Source: Cacajao melanocephalus
Lineage: Eukaryota > Chordata > Mammalia > Primates > Pitheciidae
Assembly: GCA_963573385.1 (NCBI GenBank)
Contig: CAUYLG010047328.1
Location: 1 to 64,000, forward strand
Length of the DNA stretch: 64,000 bases
Reading direction: 5' to 3'
The position numbers and the translations under genes were made by a program. The notes beneath the pieces were generated by a model, which was given only the letters and a program-made list of their open reading frames with translations, had not been told where the DNA came from and did not search any database. The first letter of the stretch is position 1. Every line of letters starts with the position of its first letter. Positions 29,163 through 46,815 of this stretch are shown here, piece after piece.

Positions 29163-30326
29163 TGCTATGGTTTGAGTGTGTCCCTCAGAATTCATGTGTT
29201 GGAAATCTGGTGCCTGGTATGGTGGTGTTGGGAGGGGAGGCCTTTAAGAGATGACTAGATCTTCATGAGGGACTAATGTTGCTCTTTGAGATTGGGTTAA
29301 TTCTTGTGGAAGGGAGTGAATTCTTCCTGTCATGGGATTGGATTAGCTACCTCAAGAGTAGCTTGTTTTGAGGAGAGGCGATGATGTTTTGTCTCTTTTG
29401 CACAAACTTTCTTGCCCTTCTGTTTTTCACCATGTTATGATGCAGTAAAAAAGCCCTTGCCAGAAGCCGCTACCAAACCCTCGGATTTCCCAGCCTCCAG
29501 CACTCTGAGTCAAATACAGTTGTGAAACTGTCTTTGCAAAGATCATGACAGTGAGAAAAATCTAGGATGGCTGACTTCATCTTGCCTCTAGCCTCACAGG
29601 TTGGCTGTCCTCACTCATTCCTGAGCACAGGTCAAGCTAACCATGGGAGGAATTTGGAATCAAGTATGATAACAGCCCTTCCCTAAAACAACCTCTCCTT
29701 ATTTGAGGCTAAGACAGCCTTTGTAAGATTAATGAAAGGCCACAAGATTGGGACTATGGGAGGGTCCTGAATTCTGCTAAAATGTAGGCATAGTTTATAT
29801 AATCCCCTTACTGCTCAGGAATCATGTGGCCAGAGGTCATAAGATTTGTGAATTCTACAATTGATCCTATACATAACATCACTACTGCAGAACCTAAGAT
29901 TGGTCTTCTGAGATGTTTTTCAGACTTTTGCATTCTGGCAACCCACTGACCCCAGGACTCATGACTTATGATTCAACAGGTCCTGTGGCACCCACCCTCC
30001 CCACCTAGAGGCAGATTCAGTGTATGAGGACCATTTTCCACACTCCTATGATTACATCCCCTATCAGCAGCATCCATTCCCTAGTTCCCTGCCCACCAAA
30101 CTACCCTTGAAAAATCCTAACTTCCGCTTTGAGTGATACCTCCAGTTCTGTTGCATGGCCAGCCTCACGTCAATGAAACTTTCTCTACTGCAATAGCACA
30201 GTCTCAGTGAATTGGTTTTCTCTGTGCAGCAGGCAGGAAGAACCCATTAGGTGATTACATTTCTTTTCTTTATAAATCACCCAGTCTCAGGTATTCTGTT
30301 ATAGCAACAGACACCTGAATAAGATA
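29163..30326 (+). mobile_element. MLT1-like MaLR LTR, itself split by an ERV1 LTR
   Basis: The 5' part (29163-29520) starts TGCTATGGTTTGAGTGTGTC and contains 'gggaggggaggcctttaaga' and 'tttcccagcctccagcac'. The 3' part (30260-30326) has 'tataaatcacccagtctcag' and 'gttatagcaacagacacctg'. This is the order of MLT1-type LTRs. The flanks ggtct and gtcct may be a decayed 5-bp TSD in the L2. Confidence 0.85.
29521..30259 (+). mobile_element. Solo LTR of an ERV1-type endogenous retrovirus
   Basis: About 740 bp with TG...CA ends (TGTGAAACTG to GTGATTACA), lying precisely between the two halves of the MLT1-like LTR. The 3' part has typical LTR features: 'gtcaatgaaactttctctac', and a closing 'caggcaggaagaacccat' word. 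No internal viral genes flank it, so it is a solo LTR left by recombination. The family (MER61-like is my guess) was not verified. Confidence 0.8.
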
Positions 30327-30780
30327 GTCCTATATGATCAGGCTCTCAGCCACATCTTCAGCCTCACATACTACCACTTGTTTGGCCTCTTGCACAAACA
30401 GGCCTTCCTCTGTGCCTTGAGTGTTCCAAGTTATTTCCATCCTTGAGGATTCTGCAAAGTTCTCCCTTTGCTTGGAATACTTCCCCTTGAGATTTTACTT
30501 GCCTGATTCCTTCCTGTCATTTAAGATTCAGCTCAAACTTTACCTTTTATGATGATCCAATTCAAAAGTTTCTCATCCCTCTACCATGTTTTATTTTCTT
30601 CTAGTATTCATCATATCTGAAACTGCCACGTTTATTTAATTGTTTATTTACTGTCTTCCCGTCCTCCACCACAATATATAAGTTCCACAACAACAGAGAC
30701 CATGTCTGTTGAGTTCACTGCTGCATACTTAGTGACTGGAACAGTGCCTGACACTCAATCAATATTTGTTGAAAATGAGA
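30327..30780 (+). mobile_element. L2, third segment with 3' end
   Basis: The L2 resumes at 'tatatgatcaggctctcagcc' and continues to its terminus: 'tggaacagtgcctgacactc' and 'aatcaatatttgttgaaaatg'. With 28073-29162 it forms one nearly colinear L2 3' half. Confidence 0.88.
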
Positions 30781-30889
30781 ACTAAGCTCTGATTTTTCTC
30801 ATCCTGGACAAACTCTTCTCTAAGGGGTCTGGGGATTGATGTCCTACAAACCATATTTTCTCACCAGATGGATTTTACTTAACCCTATA

Positions 30890-31529
30890 TATTGTGGCTT
30901 ACTTTCCAATATGGCTCTGGTATAACATTATGTTACATTACAAAGAAGAAAATCAAAATATTTTACCCCAAAACGTTTCTTTGCCATATTTTGAAATGGC
31001 CTTGCAAAGCCATCTTTTGTGGGGCAAAATGTGCATCTGTAAAGAATCTCTATTAACATAGATAGATCTTTTTCTTCCAGGCTCTCCCAATCCTGAAGAG
31101 ATTAACAAGAGAGTCTAGCACCTTTTAAAGGTTTGAATAGAAAACATTTGTCATCTAATGTCTCTAAGGGCAGCAACTATGAGACTTCAAAGGAACACTG
31201 GTGTCCACAATCTTTTATCTTAACCTGAACATTTCTTTCTATTGATCCCAGGTCTTTAGACAAACTCAACCAATTCCAGAAAATGTTTAAATGTACCTAT
31301 AGCCCCACTTTGAGTTGTCCCGCCTTTCTGGACCAAACCAATGTATTTCTTAAACTTATTTGATTGACGTCTCATGCCTCCCTAAAATGTATAAAACCAA
31401 GCTGCACCCCAACCATCTTGGGCACATGTTCTCAGGATCTCCTAAGGCTGTGTCAGGGGCCATGATCACTCATATTTGACTCAAAATAAATCTCTTCAAA
31501 ATATTTTACATAGTTTGACTCTTTGTCAA
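30890..31529 (+). mobile_element. ERV1-type LTR (MER4-group-like)
   Basis: The 3' half looks like an LTR promoter and end: 'atgtataaaaccaagctgca' (TATA-like), 'cttgggcacatgttctcagg', and 'caaaataaatctcttc' carrying an AATAAA signal. It closes at 'ctctttgtca'. The 5' edge is uncertain and no internal region was found. Confidence 0.6.
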
Positions 31530-31657
31530 GAAAAGGCTAAATTGAAATTCAAATAGCCTTCTCTTACATGCTCTCCCTAGTACTAGTCTATCATTCAGAA
31601 AATTTGTGATTATACATTAAACTTTATTTTAGTTGTTTTATAGAGACAGAGGTACAT

Positions 31658-32297
<640 letters not shown>

Positions 32298-32542
32298 ATA
32301 TTTATATCTACCTCTCTATGTAGAAACTTTCAGAGAACAGGAAATATGTTTTTACTTATTCTGTATCCCAAAAGTTCTAGGAACACATACAATGTTTAAT
32401 ATAGGTTTGACTTCTTTTGTCACCACTCACTGTGAGTCCAGAGTAATGCTACCAGCCTCATCTACACACAGTTTTCCTACCAGCCTTTTAAAAGTGTGAA
32501 CACAGAAGACTATTAAATTTAAACCTAGAAAAACCATGGTAA

Positions 32543-32858
<316 letters not shown>

Positions 32859-32941
32859 TTAAAGTTTTGTTCTTAAAAAAATCTAGAGCACACTAGAAAA
32901 GAAAACACAGCCAACTTTTGCACCAAAAAAACTCATAGACC

Positions 32942-35428
<2,487 letters not shown>

Positions 35429-35593
35429 AAAAAGGAAAGAAGAAAAGAAAGAGAGAAGAAGAGAAAGAGAGGAGGAAGGAAGGAAGGAAGGGAGGGAGGG
35501 AGGGGGGAGGGAGGAAGGAAGGAAGGAAGGAAGGAAGGAAGGAAGGAAGGAAGGAAAGAGGAAAGAGGAAAGAGGAAAGAGAGAAAGAAAAAG
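35429..35593 (+). repeat. 165-bp pure purine tract, (GGAA)n core
   Basis: Every base from 35429 to 35593 is A or G. The centre is (AAGG)n with a GGGA-rich interruption near 35490-35512, flanked by GAAA/GAGA units. The antisense serine/proline/leucine-rich open frames here are artefacts of the repeat. Confidence 0.97.
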
Positions 35594-35949
35594 CAATATG
35601 GCAATTTCGTACATAAAAAACTGCTTTCACATACTTTGAATCCTCAGCATAAGCCTGGGCAGCAGAAAAACCATTGAGGAGGAGAAACGGTACAAGGTGT
35701 AGACTGTAGCTGATAGTCTTTCAGAGCTAAGATGGCAAGCAGATAATTCTAATTCTCTGGCAGGGGCATGTGAGTAATGGGACAGCGAGCGCATGAGTTC
35801 AGTGTAGGAAGAAATAAAAAGCACCAATCAAAACATCTGTTTCTACCAACAAGGCAACACTTTCAAATATAAACACTGCTAGAAAATAAACCTTTTAGTC
35901 ATTCAGGTCTCAATTAAATGAACAGATTACTTTCCTTTGGAAACTACAA
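35594..35949. other. Unique sequence, nothing recognised
   Basis: No repeat or exon recognised. Confidence 0.4.
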
Positions 35950-36344
35950 GGAAGGGTGAAAGTTCATTCTTTCAATCTTACAAGTATATTTATTGAGCAT
36001 TCACTATGTACCAGGTACAGTTCTAGGTGCTAGAGAGCTTCATTTTAGTGGGGAAAGATAGAGACAATAGATTAAAAAGGCAAAATAAATTAGTAAAATA
36101 TATTTGGTATGTGATGATTAATATTATGAAGAAAAACAAAACTGAAGGAAGACAGGTGCTTGGCCTTACTAAGGCCTTACTGAGAACACGGAATAGAAGT
36201 AGTGACCTGAAGGAAGTGAGGAAACAAGCCATGAGGATATCTGGAGAAAAAAGCTGCCAACAGAGGGAACAGCAAGTTCAAAGGTCCTGTGGCAAAATTC
36301 TATGCCTTGTGTGTTTAGTAACAGCAAAGCATGTCCGGGAGTGA

Positions 36345-36762
<418 letters not shown>

Positions 36763-37056
36763 TGTTTTGTTTTGTTTTTGAGACAGTCTCGCTCTGCTGC
36801 CCAGGCTGGAAGGCAGTGATACAATCTGTTCACTGCAACCTCTGCCTCCTGGGCTCAAGCGATTCTCCAGCCTCAGCCTCCCAAGTAGCTGGGATTACAG
36901 GCACCCACAACCATGCCCATCTAATTTTTGTATTTTTAGTAGGGATGGGGTTTCATCATGTTGGCCAGGCTGGTTTCGAACTCCTGACCTCAAATGATCT
37001 GCTGCCTCAGTCTCCCAAAGTGCTGGGATTACAGGTATGAGCTACTGCGCCTGGCT
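36763..37056 (-). mobile_element. Alu, outer member of a nested pair
   Basis: Full-length antisense Alu with a TGTTTTGTTTTG head. The 16-bp TSD GCAACTGTGACTTTTA surrounds this Alu plus its neighbour, which suggests the neighbour entered this Alu's A tail. Confidence 0.95.
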
Positions 37057-37093
37057 GCAACTGTGACTTTTAATTTGGGCTTCAATTTTAACA

Positions 37094-37180
37094 GCTCACT
37101 GTAGCCTCAAAATCCTGGGCTCAAGGGATCCTCTCTCTTCAACCTCCTGAGTAGCTGGTACTATAGGTACATGCTACTAT
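37094..37180 (-). mobile_element. Alu right-arm fragment
   Basis: About 87 bases of antisense right arm ('cagctcactgtagcctcaaa' to 'ggtacatgctactatgaca'), without tail or left arm, inside the L2. Confidence 0.8.
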
Positions 37181-37900
37181 GACATGTTCTAGAAATATTC
37201 TGAAGGTGAGAACTAATAGGACTTGCTGGCAGATTCGATGAGGGATATGACAGAATGATGGCCCAAGCAAGACATTGGAATTACTATCTAGCAAACTCCT
37301 GAAGACTGCAGAAGATAGGGGATTGTAGAGGCTAGCTAAGGAGTATGGCCTTGTTTATGTTAAGTTTCAGATTCCTATTAAACATTCAAGTAAAAGTGTC
37401 AAATAGGCTGCTGAATTTATGAAGCTGGAGTTCAAGGGAGAAGTCCAAGCTAGATATATAGATTTGGGAGTGTTCAGCATAGAAATGGTTTAAAGGCCTT
37501 GAGGCTCGATTGAGATCACCAAATTTGAGCATGTATATGTACAGAGAAAAGAGGGTCACAGATGAAGGCCAGGGCATTTCAGTTTTAGAGGTTGCGGGAG
37601 AAGGAGGAACTGGCAAAACAGACTATGTAGGAACAGCCAGTGGGGTAGGAGGAAACCAGGGAAGACTGGTGTCCTGGAAGTCAAGTAAATGACATCTTTC
37701 AAGGAGCAGGGTGTTAACAACTGAATCCAGTGCTGCTGCTAAGTGAAGCAAGACAAGGACTCAGAACAGATTGCTGGGCTCAGCACTGTAGTCATAATTG
37801 GTGACCTTGACAAGGGCAGTGTAAAGGTGTAAGATGAGGAGAGGCCTGTTTGAAATAGGTTTCAGAGAGAACATGACAATTTCTGGACAACTTTCTTTTT

Positions 37901-38731
37901 CAAACATTCTTAGATAAGCTTTTTAAATTCTTCCATCAAGTCCCTTACAAACTGTAAAAAGCAAGCAACATTAATATTAATTAAATGTTTAGTGTGTATT
38001 GTAGTAATATATTACTTTTAGGTAGGTCAAATTTATGGCATAATAGACATATTTTAATGTGTTGAGTGTCTACTTTATAATGCATTAGGGCTTTCTGTAC
38101 CACATATACTAATTAAAGATTTATGTATATTTTATAAAACTTTTAAGGCACAGATAATGAGCTATAGTAGATATAACATTGGTCAGGGAGCCAGGAGATC
38201 CGGGTTTTCTAAGACAGCATTGGCCAAATCTAGAATTTTTTTGATATTGAGTACTAAGTTAGCAAAGTAATTTGCACTTATATTTTTCCTCTAGGAAAAC
38301 ATAATCCATTTTATCATATGCTTCCCAGAAACACCCTGTGGAGAAATGGAGAAGCTGGCAATAAACAGAATCACAACCCCGAGGGTAAATTCCACAGAAC
38401 TTAGAGCCAACACTAAGGTAAAAGAGAAACCTTCTAAGGAGCACAGAAACACTGGATGACCCAATTCCAGGCCCAGAATGTTGTGGGGCTGCTGGCCAAG
38501 GTAGCCTGTGACCCCAAAAGGGTCAGTTTAGAGGTCCTCCTTCTAGGTGAAGAGATAAGAATGTGTTCTCTTGGGTGGCAGTAGATCCTCTGGAGGGACC
38601 TAGCCCCTCGCCGCTTGTTTGCTGATTCCTACAATTTTTTGGGTGCAGAGATGGCTGCAGGAGGCTTATGAATACAGAATCCTATACCAGATGCTATAGA
38701 GAGTCACAGAGAAGAAAACTTATCACCTTGT
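37901..38731. other. Mostly unique sequence
   Basis: A few words near 38160-38215 ('gccaggagatccgggttttc') recall a MIR, too weak to call. A stretch at 38524-38565 resembles 40945-40985. No exon recognised. Confidence 0.4.
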
Positions 38732-38741
38732 CCTGGGAGAT

Positions 38742-39034
38742 TTTTTTGTTTTACAGACGGGGTCTTGCTGTGTCGCCCCGGCTAGACAACACGAGCCAAT
38801 CACGGCTCACCGCTGCCTTGAACATCTGGGTACAAGAGATCCTCCTACCTCAGCTTCAGGAGTAGCTAGGGCTACAGGCACACACTAATGCCTGGCTAGT
38901 TAAAAAAAATTTTTTTTTTGTAGAAACAGATCTCACTCTGTTGCTTAGGCTGGTCTTAAACTGGGCTCAAGTGATCCTCCCACCTTGGTCTCCAAAAGCA
39001 TTGGGATTAAAGGTATGAGCCACCACACCCGGCC
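38742..39034 (-). mobile_element. Alu (AluJ-like)
   Basis: Diverged antisense Alu with TSD CTGGGAGAT (about 38733-38741 and 39036-39044). Confidence 0.93.
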
Positions 39035-39052
39035 TCTGGGAGATATTAAGAA

Positions 39053-39290
39053 AGCAATAATAGTTGGCATTTATTGAGCTTTTACTGTCTGCCAGATACT
39101 ATTCTAAGTGCTTTGTACATATTACCTCATTATTCCTGACAACAACCTATGAAGTAGATGTTATCAACAGTCCAATTTTACATATGGCACAAACAAAAGT
39201 TAAAGTCATACAGTTATACCTAAAGGTAAACAAGAAAGTACAGAGCTGAGAGATAACCCAGTTTGGTTCTACAGCCCTCTTTTATGCATG
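39053..39290 (-). repeat. MIR
   Basis: Reverse MIR with 'ggcatttattgagcttttac', 'ctattctaagtgctttgtac' and 'cagttatacctaaaggtaaa'. Confidence 0.88.
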
Positions 39291-39518
39291 AAGCCTTCCT
39301 CTGAAAATTCCTGAGATGGTACAAGTTCCTATTTAAAGGGACCAGACAAAACCACAGCAAGAGAGAATAGCTTCCCAGCACTGGAATGCGTAGAAATACA
39401 TGCAGAAAATCATAGTGCCTTCATAATGCTGATGATGGTGAGATGGTTTTTGTTAGACTCCATTGCTATATTGTGGGGACTACATTTAGTCTGCAAATTC
39501 ATATAATAACAGAGTCTT

Positions 39519-39918
<400 letters not shown>

Positions 39919-40004
39919 TTAGCCAGTCCACATTGTTCAACAACAAATGTCCCTCCTGTGAAGAAGGAAAGTTATAGGTCATATAGAACAGTCTCATTTG
40001 TGCT

Positions 40005-41037
<1,033 letters not shown>

Positions 41038-41157
41038 CTGTTCACTTTTGTTTCTGTCATGTGTTTTCATGTTTATTTCACAATGCATACCCTGCCGCTG
41101 TCTCACTCTACCCTTATTCTGGCATATCCACTCATATTTCCCAATTTCCCACCATAC
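41038..41157. repeat. Unassigned dispersed repeat, copy A
   Basis: About 113 bases align in the same orientation with 43991-44108 at about 80% by eye, with mostly transition differences. Shared words include 'gtcatgtgttttca' and 'cccttatt'. I do not recognise the family. Confidence 0.75.
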
Positions 41158-41214
41158 AGTGCTACCTCTTCCTCTCTCCTCCAAAACAGCTTCTCCACCA
41201 TTCTCTCTCATTAT

Positions 41215-42010
41215 AGGGATTAGCAAGCACTCAGCGGCTCAAGCCAAAAATTAGGAAATTGGCCCTGAACACACGCTCTTTGTCTCTCTTTGTCTGTCTG
41301 TTTCTCTCTCTTTCTCTCACTCTCTCATTTCCACCTCTTAGCCACATGCACACATCCAATTAATCGCCAAGTCCTAAACTGGTTTCTTTCTAAATCTCTC
41401 AAATCTATTTACATCTCCTGCCTCTGTTGCTACCACCTTAGTTAGTCCCCTAGCTAGCACCTCTTCTCTCACCAAAATTACTCAGCAGTCTCCCTACTGG
41501 TCTCCCTGATCCACTCCTAGTTCTCTCTAATCCACTCCACACCTCTGCCCAGAGACATGATTCTTCAAAACAGAGCGGTTTTGAAAGACACAAATCTGCT
41601 TGTGTCATTCCCCTGCTTAACGTGGTTTCCTGCCTCTACCAGTTGCATCAGTGTGACCTAATCTGCTCTTGCCTTTGGTCTCTGTGCTCTGTTCTTAATA
41701 GGTTTCTCCCAGTTCTTCACACGGGGTACCTGCTCACTAAGTGCCAGGTCTTCTTTGTCCATACCTTTTGCCCTTCTTTGTCTATCTCAGCTCTAATGAC
41801 AAAGAGCCAGCATTAACCATCTAGAGGAGGTTAAATCCCCTGGCCATATGCCTCCATTGGACGTTTTGTGCTTCCTTCAATGACTGTCTATTTCATGGGA
41901 ACAAAAACTCTGAGAACAGGGATCAGTCACGTCTGTCTTACTCATTACGGTAAATACCTACAGTCAGCACGGTGCCTGGCATGCTTGATAAATATTTTGT
42001 GAACTTATTC
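41215..42010 (+). mobile_element. L2 3' part
   Basis: Colinear L2: 'cggctcaagccaaaaattag', 'cacatccaattaatcgccaa', 'tctccctactggtctccctg', 'gtcattcccctgcttaacg' and the end 'cagcacggtgcctggcatgc'. Confidence 0.85.
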
Positions 42011-42186
42011 CAGAATCATAAAAGAATCATATGGCTGGATGGAAATTTCTTGGTTACTTAGTCTAGCCCTTTGCTGATACTTCAATCCTTCTCCTCTAGA
42101 ATTGGAGTCTTTCTTATAGCATATAGAATAATTAGTTAACAAATACTAATAAAGAAAATGGTCTGCTATAAAAAAAATGTAAAGTA

Positions 42187-42415
42187 CCCTATAGACTAGT
42201 GATTATGAGCTTGGCCTCTGGAGCCAGACCACGCGAGTTAAAATCCTGGCTTTTCTACTTACTAGTTATGCGATTTTGGGCTTCTTACTAACCCCTCTGT
42301 GCTTCAAATTCCACATCTGTAAAATGGGGATAAAATGGTACCTTTTTTATAGGGCTGCCAAGAGGATTATATAGACTGTTATGTTGGTGTTAGCTACTAT
42401 TATTATTACTTGGTT
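42187..42415 (+). repeat. MIR, well preserved
   Basis: Near-complete MIR: 'gcctctggagccagaccacg', 'cccctctgtgcttcaaattc', 'catctgtaaaatggggataa' and 'tagggctgccaagaggatta'. Confidence 0.93.
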
Positions 42416-42599
42416 TTATATTATGTGTATGCCACAATTTAAATGTTAAAAGAGCTTTATGGAAATCGGCTGACTTGTCAAATACAGTGCTAAAAAGTTA
42501 CTTGCCCCCCATGGTAACTTTTCACTAACTAAAAGAAATTCATTCATTTATTCATACATAATTAGAGTCATTATTTTTCCTTACTGATATCTAGATCTA

Positions 42600-42935
42600 A
42601 TTCTCTTCCCTTTGGACCCAAGGAAGACTAAATTTCCTATTCCTCTTTGGCTGGCTGGGGCCATGTAAATTGTGAGTAGGAGGGGGCAGGAGTCATGTCT
42701 GAGCTGGAATATTTAATTGCCAGAGTGAGACCCTCCAGAGCTCTTTTTCTCCTAGCTCTGTGATCATAGAAGCATGTACTGAGTCTCTATCAGCGTGGGT
42801 CTACAATGAGCAAAGACCCTACCAATTCTATGTTGTATGACTGAGAAATATGGCACTAAGATTTTAGAATTGTCTGTAACTACCATATAACCTGCCCTAT
42901 TCTGACTGATATAACAACATCTGCAGGTGATTACT
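42600..42935 (+). repeat. LTR-like ancient repeat, family not assigned
   Basis: Has an 'agactaaatttcctattcct' start, 'ctggctggggccatgtaaat' and an end like 'gccctattctgactgatata'. The same type of sequence occurs at 57640-58020. The order suggests an old MaLR/ERVL-type solo LTR. Confidence 0.5.
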
Positions 42936-43990
42936 TTCTTAATCAATCCATAGGAGAGGAAACCTGGATGGGATTCTTTGGTCTTAACAATTTTTCTGTT
43001 GACTGCCCTCATATTTGACCAGAGTCAAGCTGAAGAGTTTAATAAAAGGCTGGAGAAAGTCAATGTCTACCAGGAAGGGTACTCACCAACCAGTGGCTAT
43101 CAAGGTAAGGTAAGATGTGTCAGCCTGAAAGAGAGTTAGTGTGATCCAGCAAAGTCTCCTCCAAGTCATACTGTCTAGTATTATCATTACTATTCTAAAG
43201 TATTACATATTCAAAGAATATGGGAGATTCTATCTGTTTATGAAAGACAATCCTAAAATAGACTTGTTAAAAAAAAACCTTCTTTTTGGGTATCTGTCTC
43301 ATCACAGTTTTTTCATTAAATACAGACACAAATTGAAAAAGAAAAATGTCTAAACGACTACATATTGAAATAAAAAATGGCATCATCAGATCTTAAAAAT
43401 GAGTATGTGGAATTTACAATTCCAGAAGACATTTGTATTGTTACCATATAATCTAGCAAGATGAGTATGGTGGGAGGGACAAAAGGCTACATGCTTATCT
43501 CTTGACTAATATAAGTTACTGAGAGGCTAAATATAGCCTATCGTGCCAAGTACTGCTGAAAAGGAAAAAAAATTAGAAAACTCCTTTCTAGAAGCACACA
43601 ATTTAGATGGTGGTTGAAAGAGTATATTAAATGTTTTTAATGCAATTTCTATTCCCCTAGACAGAGGCCTTGCTGGTCCTCTGAGGAAAGTTCTCATTGA
43701 ACCCAAGGGTAAAACATTAGAGCAAAATAAAAAGTGAGACACGTGAGTAGTGAGGGCTCCAGTCACATGGCTCAGATAACTGAGGACTTGCCACTTTCTA
43801 GCAGAAGTACGTGGCCAGCTGAAGACACAGCACATTCAATCAGTGTAAACCATCACACTCTTTCTGACCACAGAAAGGCAGCCTTTTTAGATGCACCCTG
43901 TACTTCTGCCATGTAGCACAGGTAATCATAGCTAAACAATTAGTGTTATAAGGATTTGTTGAGAGTCTCTAGCAGTGGAATGTGAGGTAG
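42936..43990. other. Unique sequence with an exon-like segment
   Basis: No repeat recognised. 43023-43104 is flanked by an acceptor-like AG (atatttgaccag) and a strong donor (caag/gtaagg). Frame 1 across it has no stop, beginning SQAEEFNKRLEKVNVYQEGY; a second frame is also open. No protein was recognised, so it is not called as a CDS. Confidence 0.35.
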
Positions 43991-44108
43991 CTGTTCATTT
44001 TTGTATTGGTCATGTGTTTTCACATTCATTTCGCAGGGCATGCCCTGCCCCTTTCTCTCTCTCCCCTTATTTTGGCATGTCCACTCGTATTTCCCATTGT
44101 TTCATGGA
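43991..44108. repeat. Unassigned dispersed repeat, copy B
   Basis: Partner of 41038-41157. Chance translations of the two copies share LPLFWHxHSYFP-like words because the DNA is similar. I do not take this as evidence of coding. Confidence 0.75.
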
Positions 44109-44124
44109 ACGATCCTACTCACCA

Positions 44125-44358
44125 CTGACACTTGCCATTTATTGAGTGGTAACTCTACGCCAGTCACTGATATAAATTTTTACATTTATGATTTCACCTA
44201 ATCCTGGCAATAATTATGAGGCAGGGTCCAGCTTTAGCCATATTTTACAGACAGGGAAACTGAGGCTTAAACAAGTAGCTTATCTAAGGTCATACAGTTG
44301 AACTTGAACCCGGTTCGTTGGATGTCAAAGCAAATGCTCACTATGCTACACTAAATAG
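44125..44358 (-). repeat. MIR
   Basis: Reverse MIR with 'ttgccatttattgagtggta', 'tttacagacagggaaactga' and 'acttgaacccggttcgttgg'. Confidence 0.9.
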
Positions 44359-46443
<2,085 letters not shown>

Positions 46444-46474
46444 TAATTGATATAACCACATGGCCCATCTGGGC

Positions 46475-46815
46475 ACTAATCGCTTACAACTCGGAGACCA
46501 TGCAGTAATAGTGTTTAGTTCTGGGTGCTACCTTTTACAAAGTTCATAAAAAAACTGGAATATACTCAGAGGCAAATGTTGAGGACAGGAAAAGAACTCA
46601 AAACCAAAACAAGTGAGGACCTGGATGTGTTCAGCTTACAGAAGAGAGGCCTTCCAACACTTGAAGGGCTCTCATAAAAGAAAAATCTGGTTACTGTTTT
46701 CTGTATCCTCAAGGGGGAAGAGCTAAAATCACAGGTAGATAAATTTCAGCTCAATAAAAGGAAAAAGCTTTCTAAGCAGCAAGTCTACTCAAAGAAAGAA
46801 TAGGATGACTCAAAA
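46475..46815 (+). mobile_element. L3/CR1 LINE 3' part
   Basis: Order matches the 3' region of L3/CR1: 'gtttagttctgggtgctacc', 'gatgtgttcagcttacagaa', 'acacttgaagggctctcata' and 'aaaagctttctaagcagcaa'. Very diverged and non-coding. An L1MA lies directly behind it. Confidence 0.75.

Noticed and set aside
43991..44201. Peptide similarity between frames at 41012 and 44001
   Set aside because: Both frames lie on the same DNA repeat pair, so the similarity follows from the DNA. Differences include many non-synonymous changes, giving no sign of coding selection.
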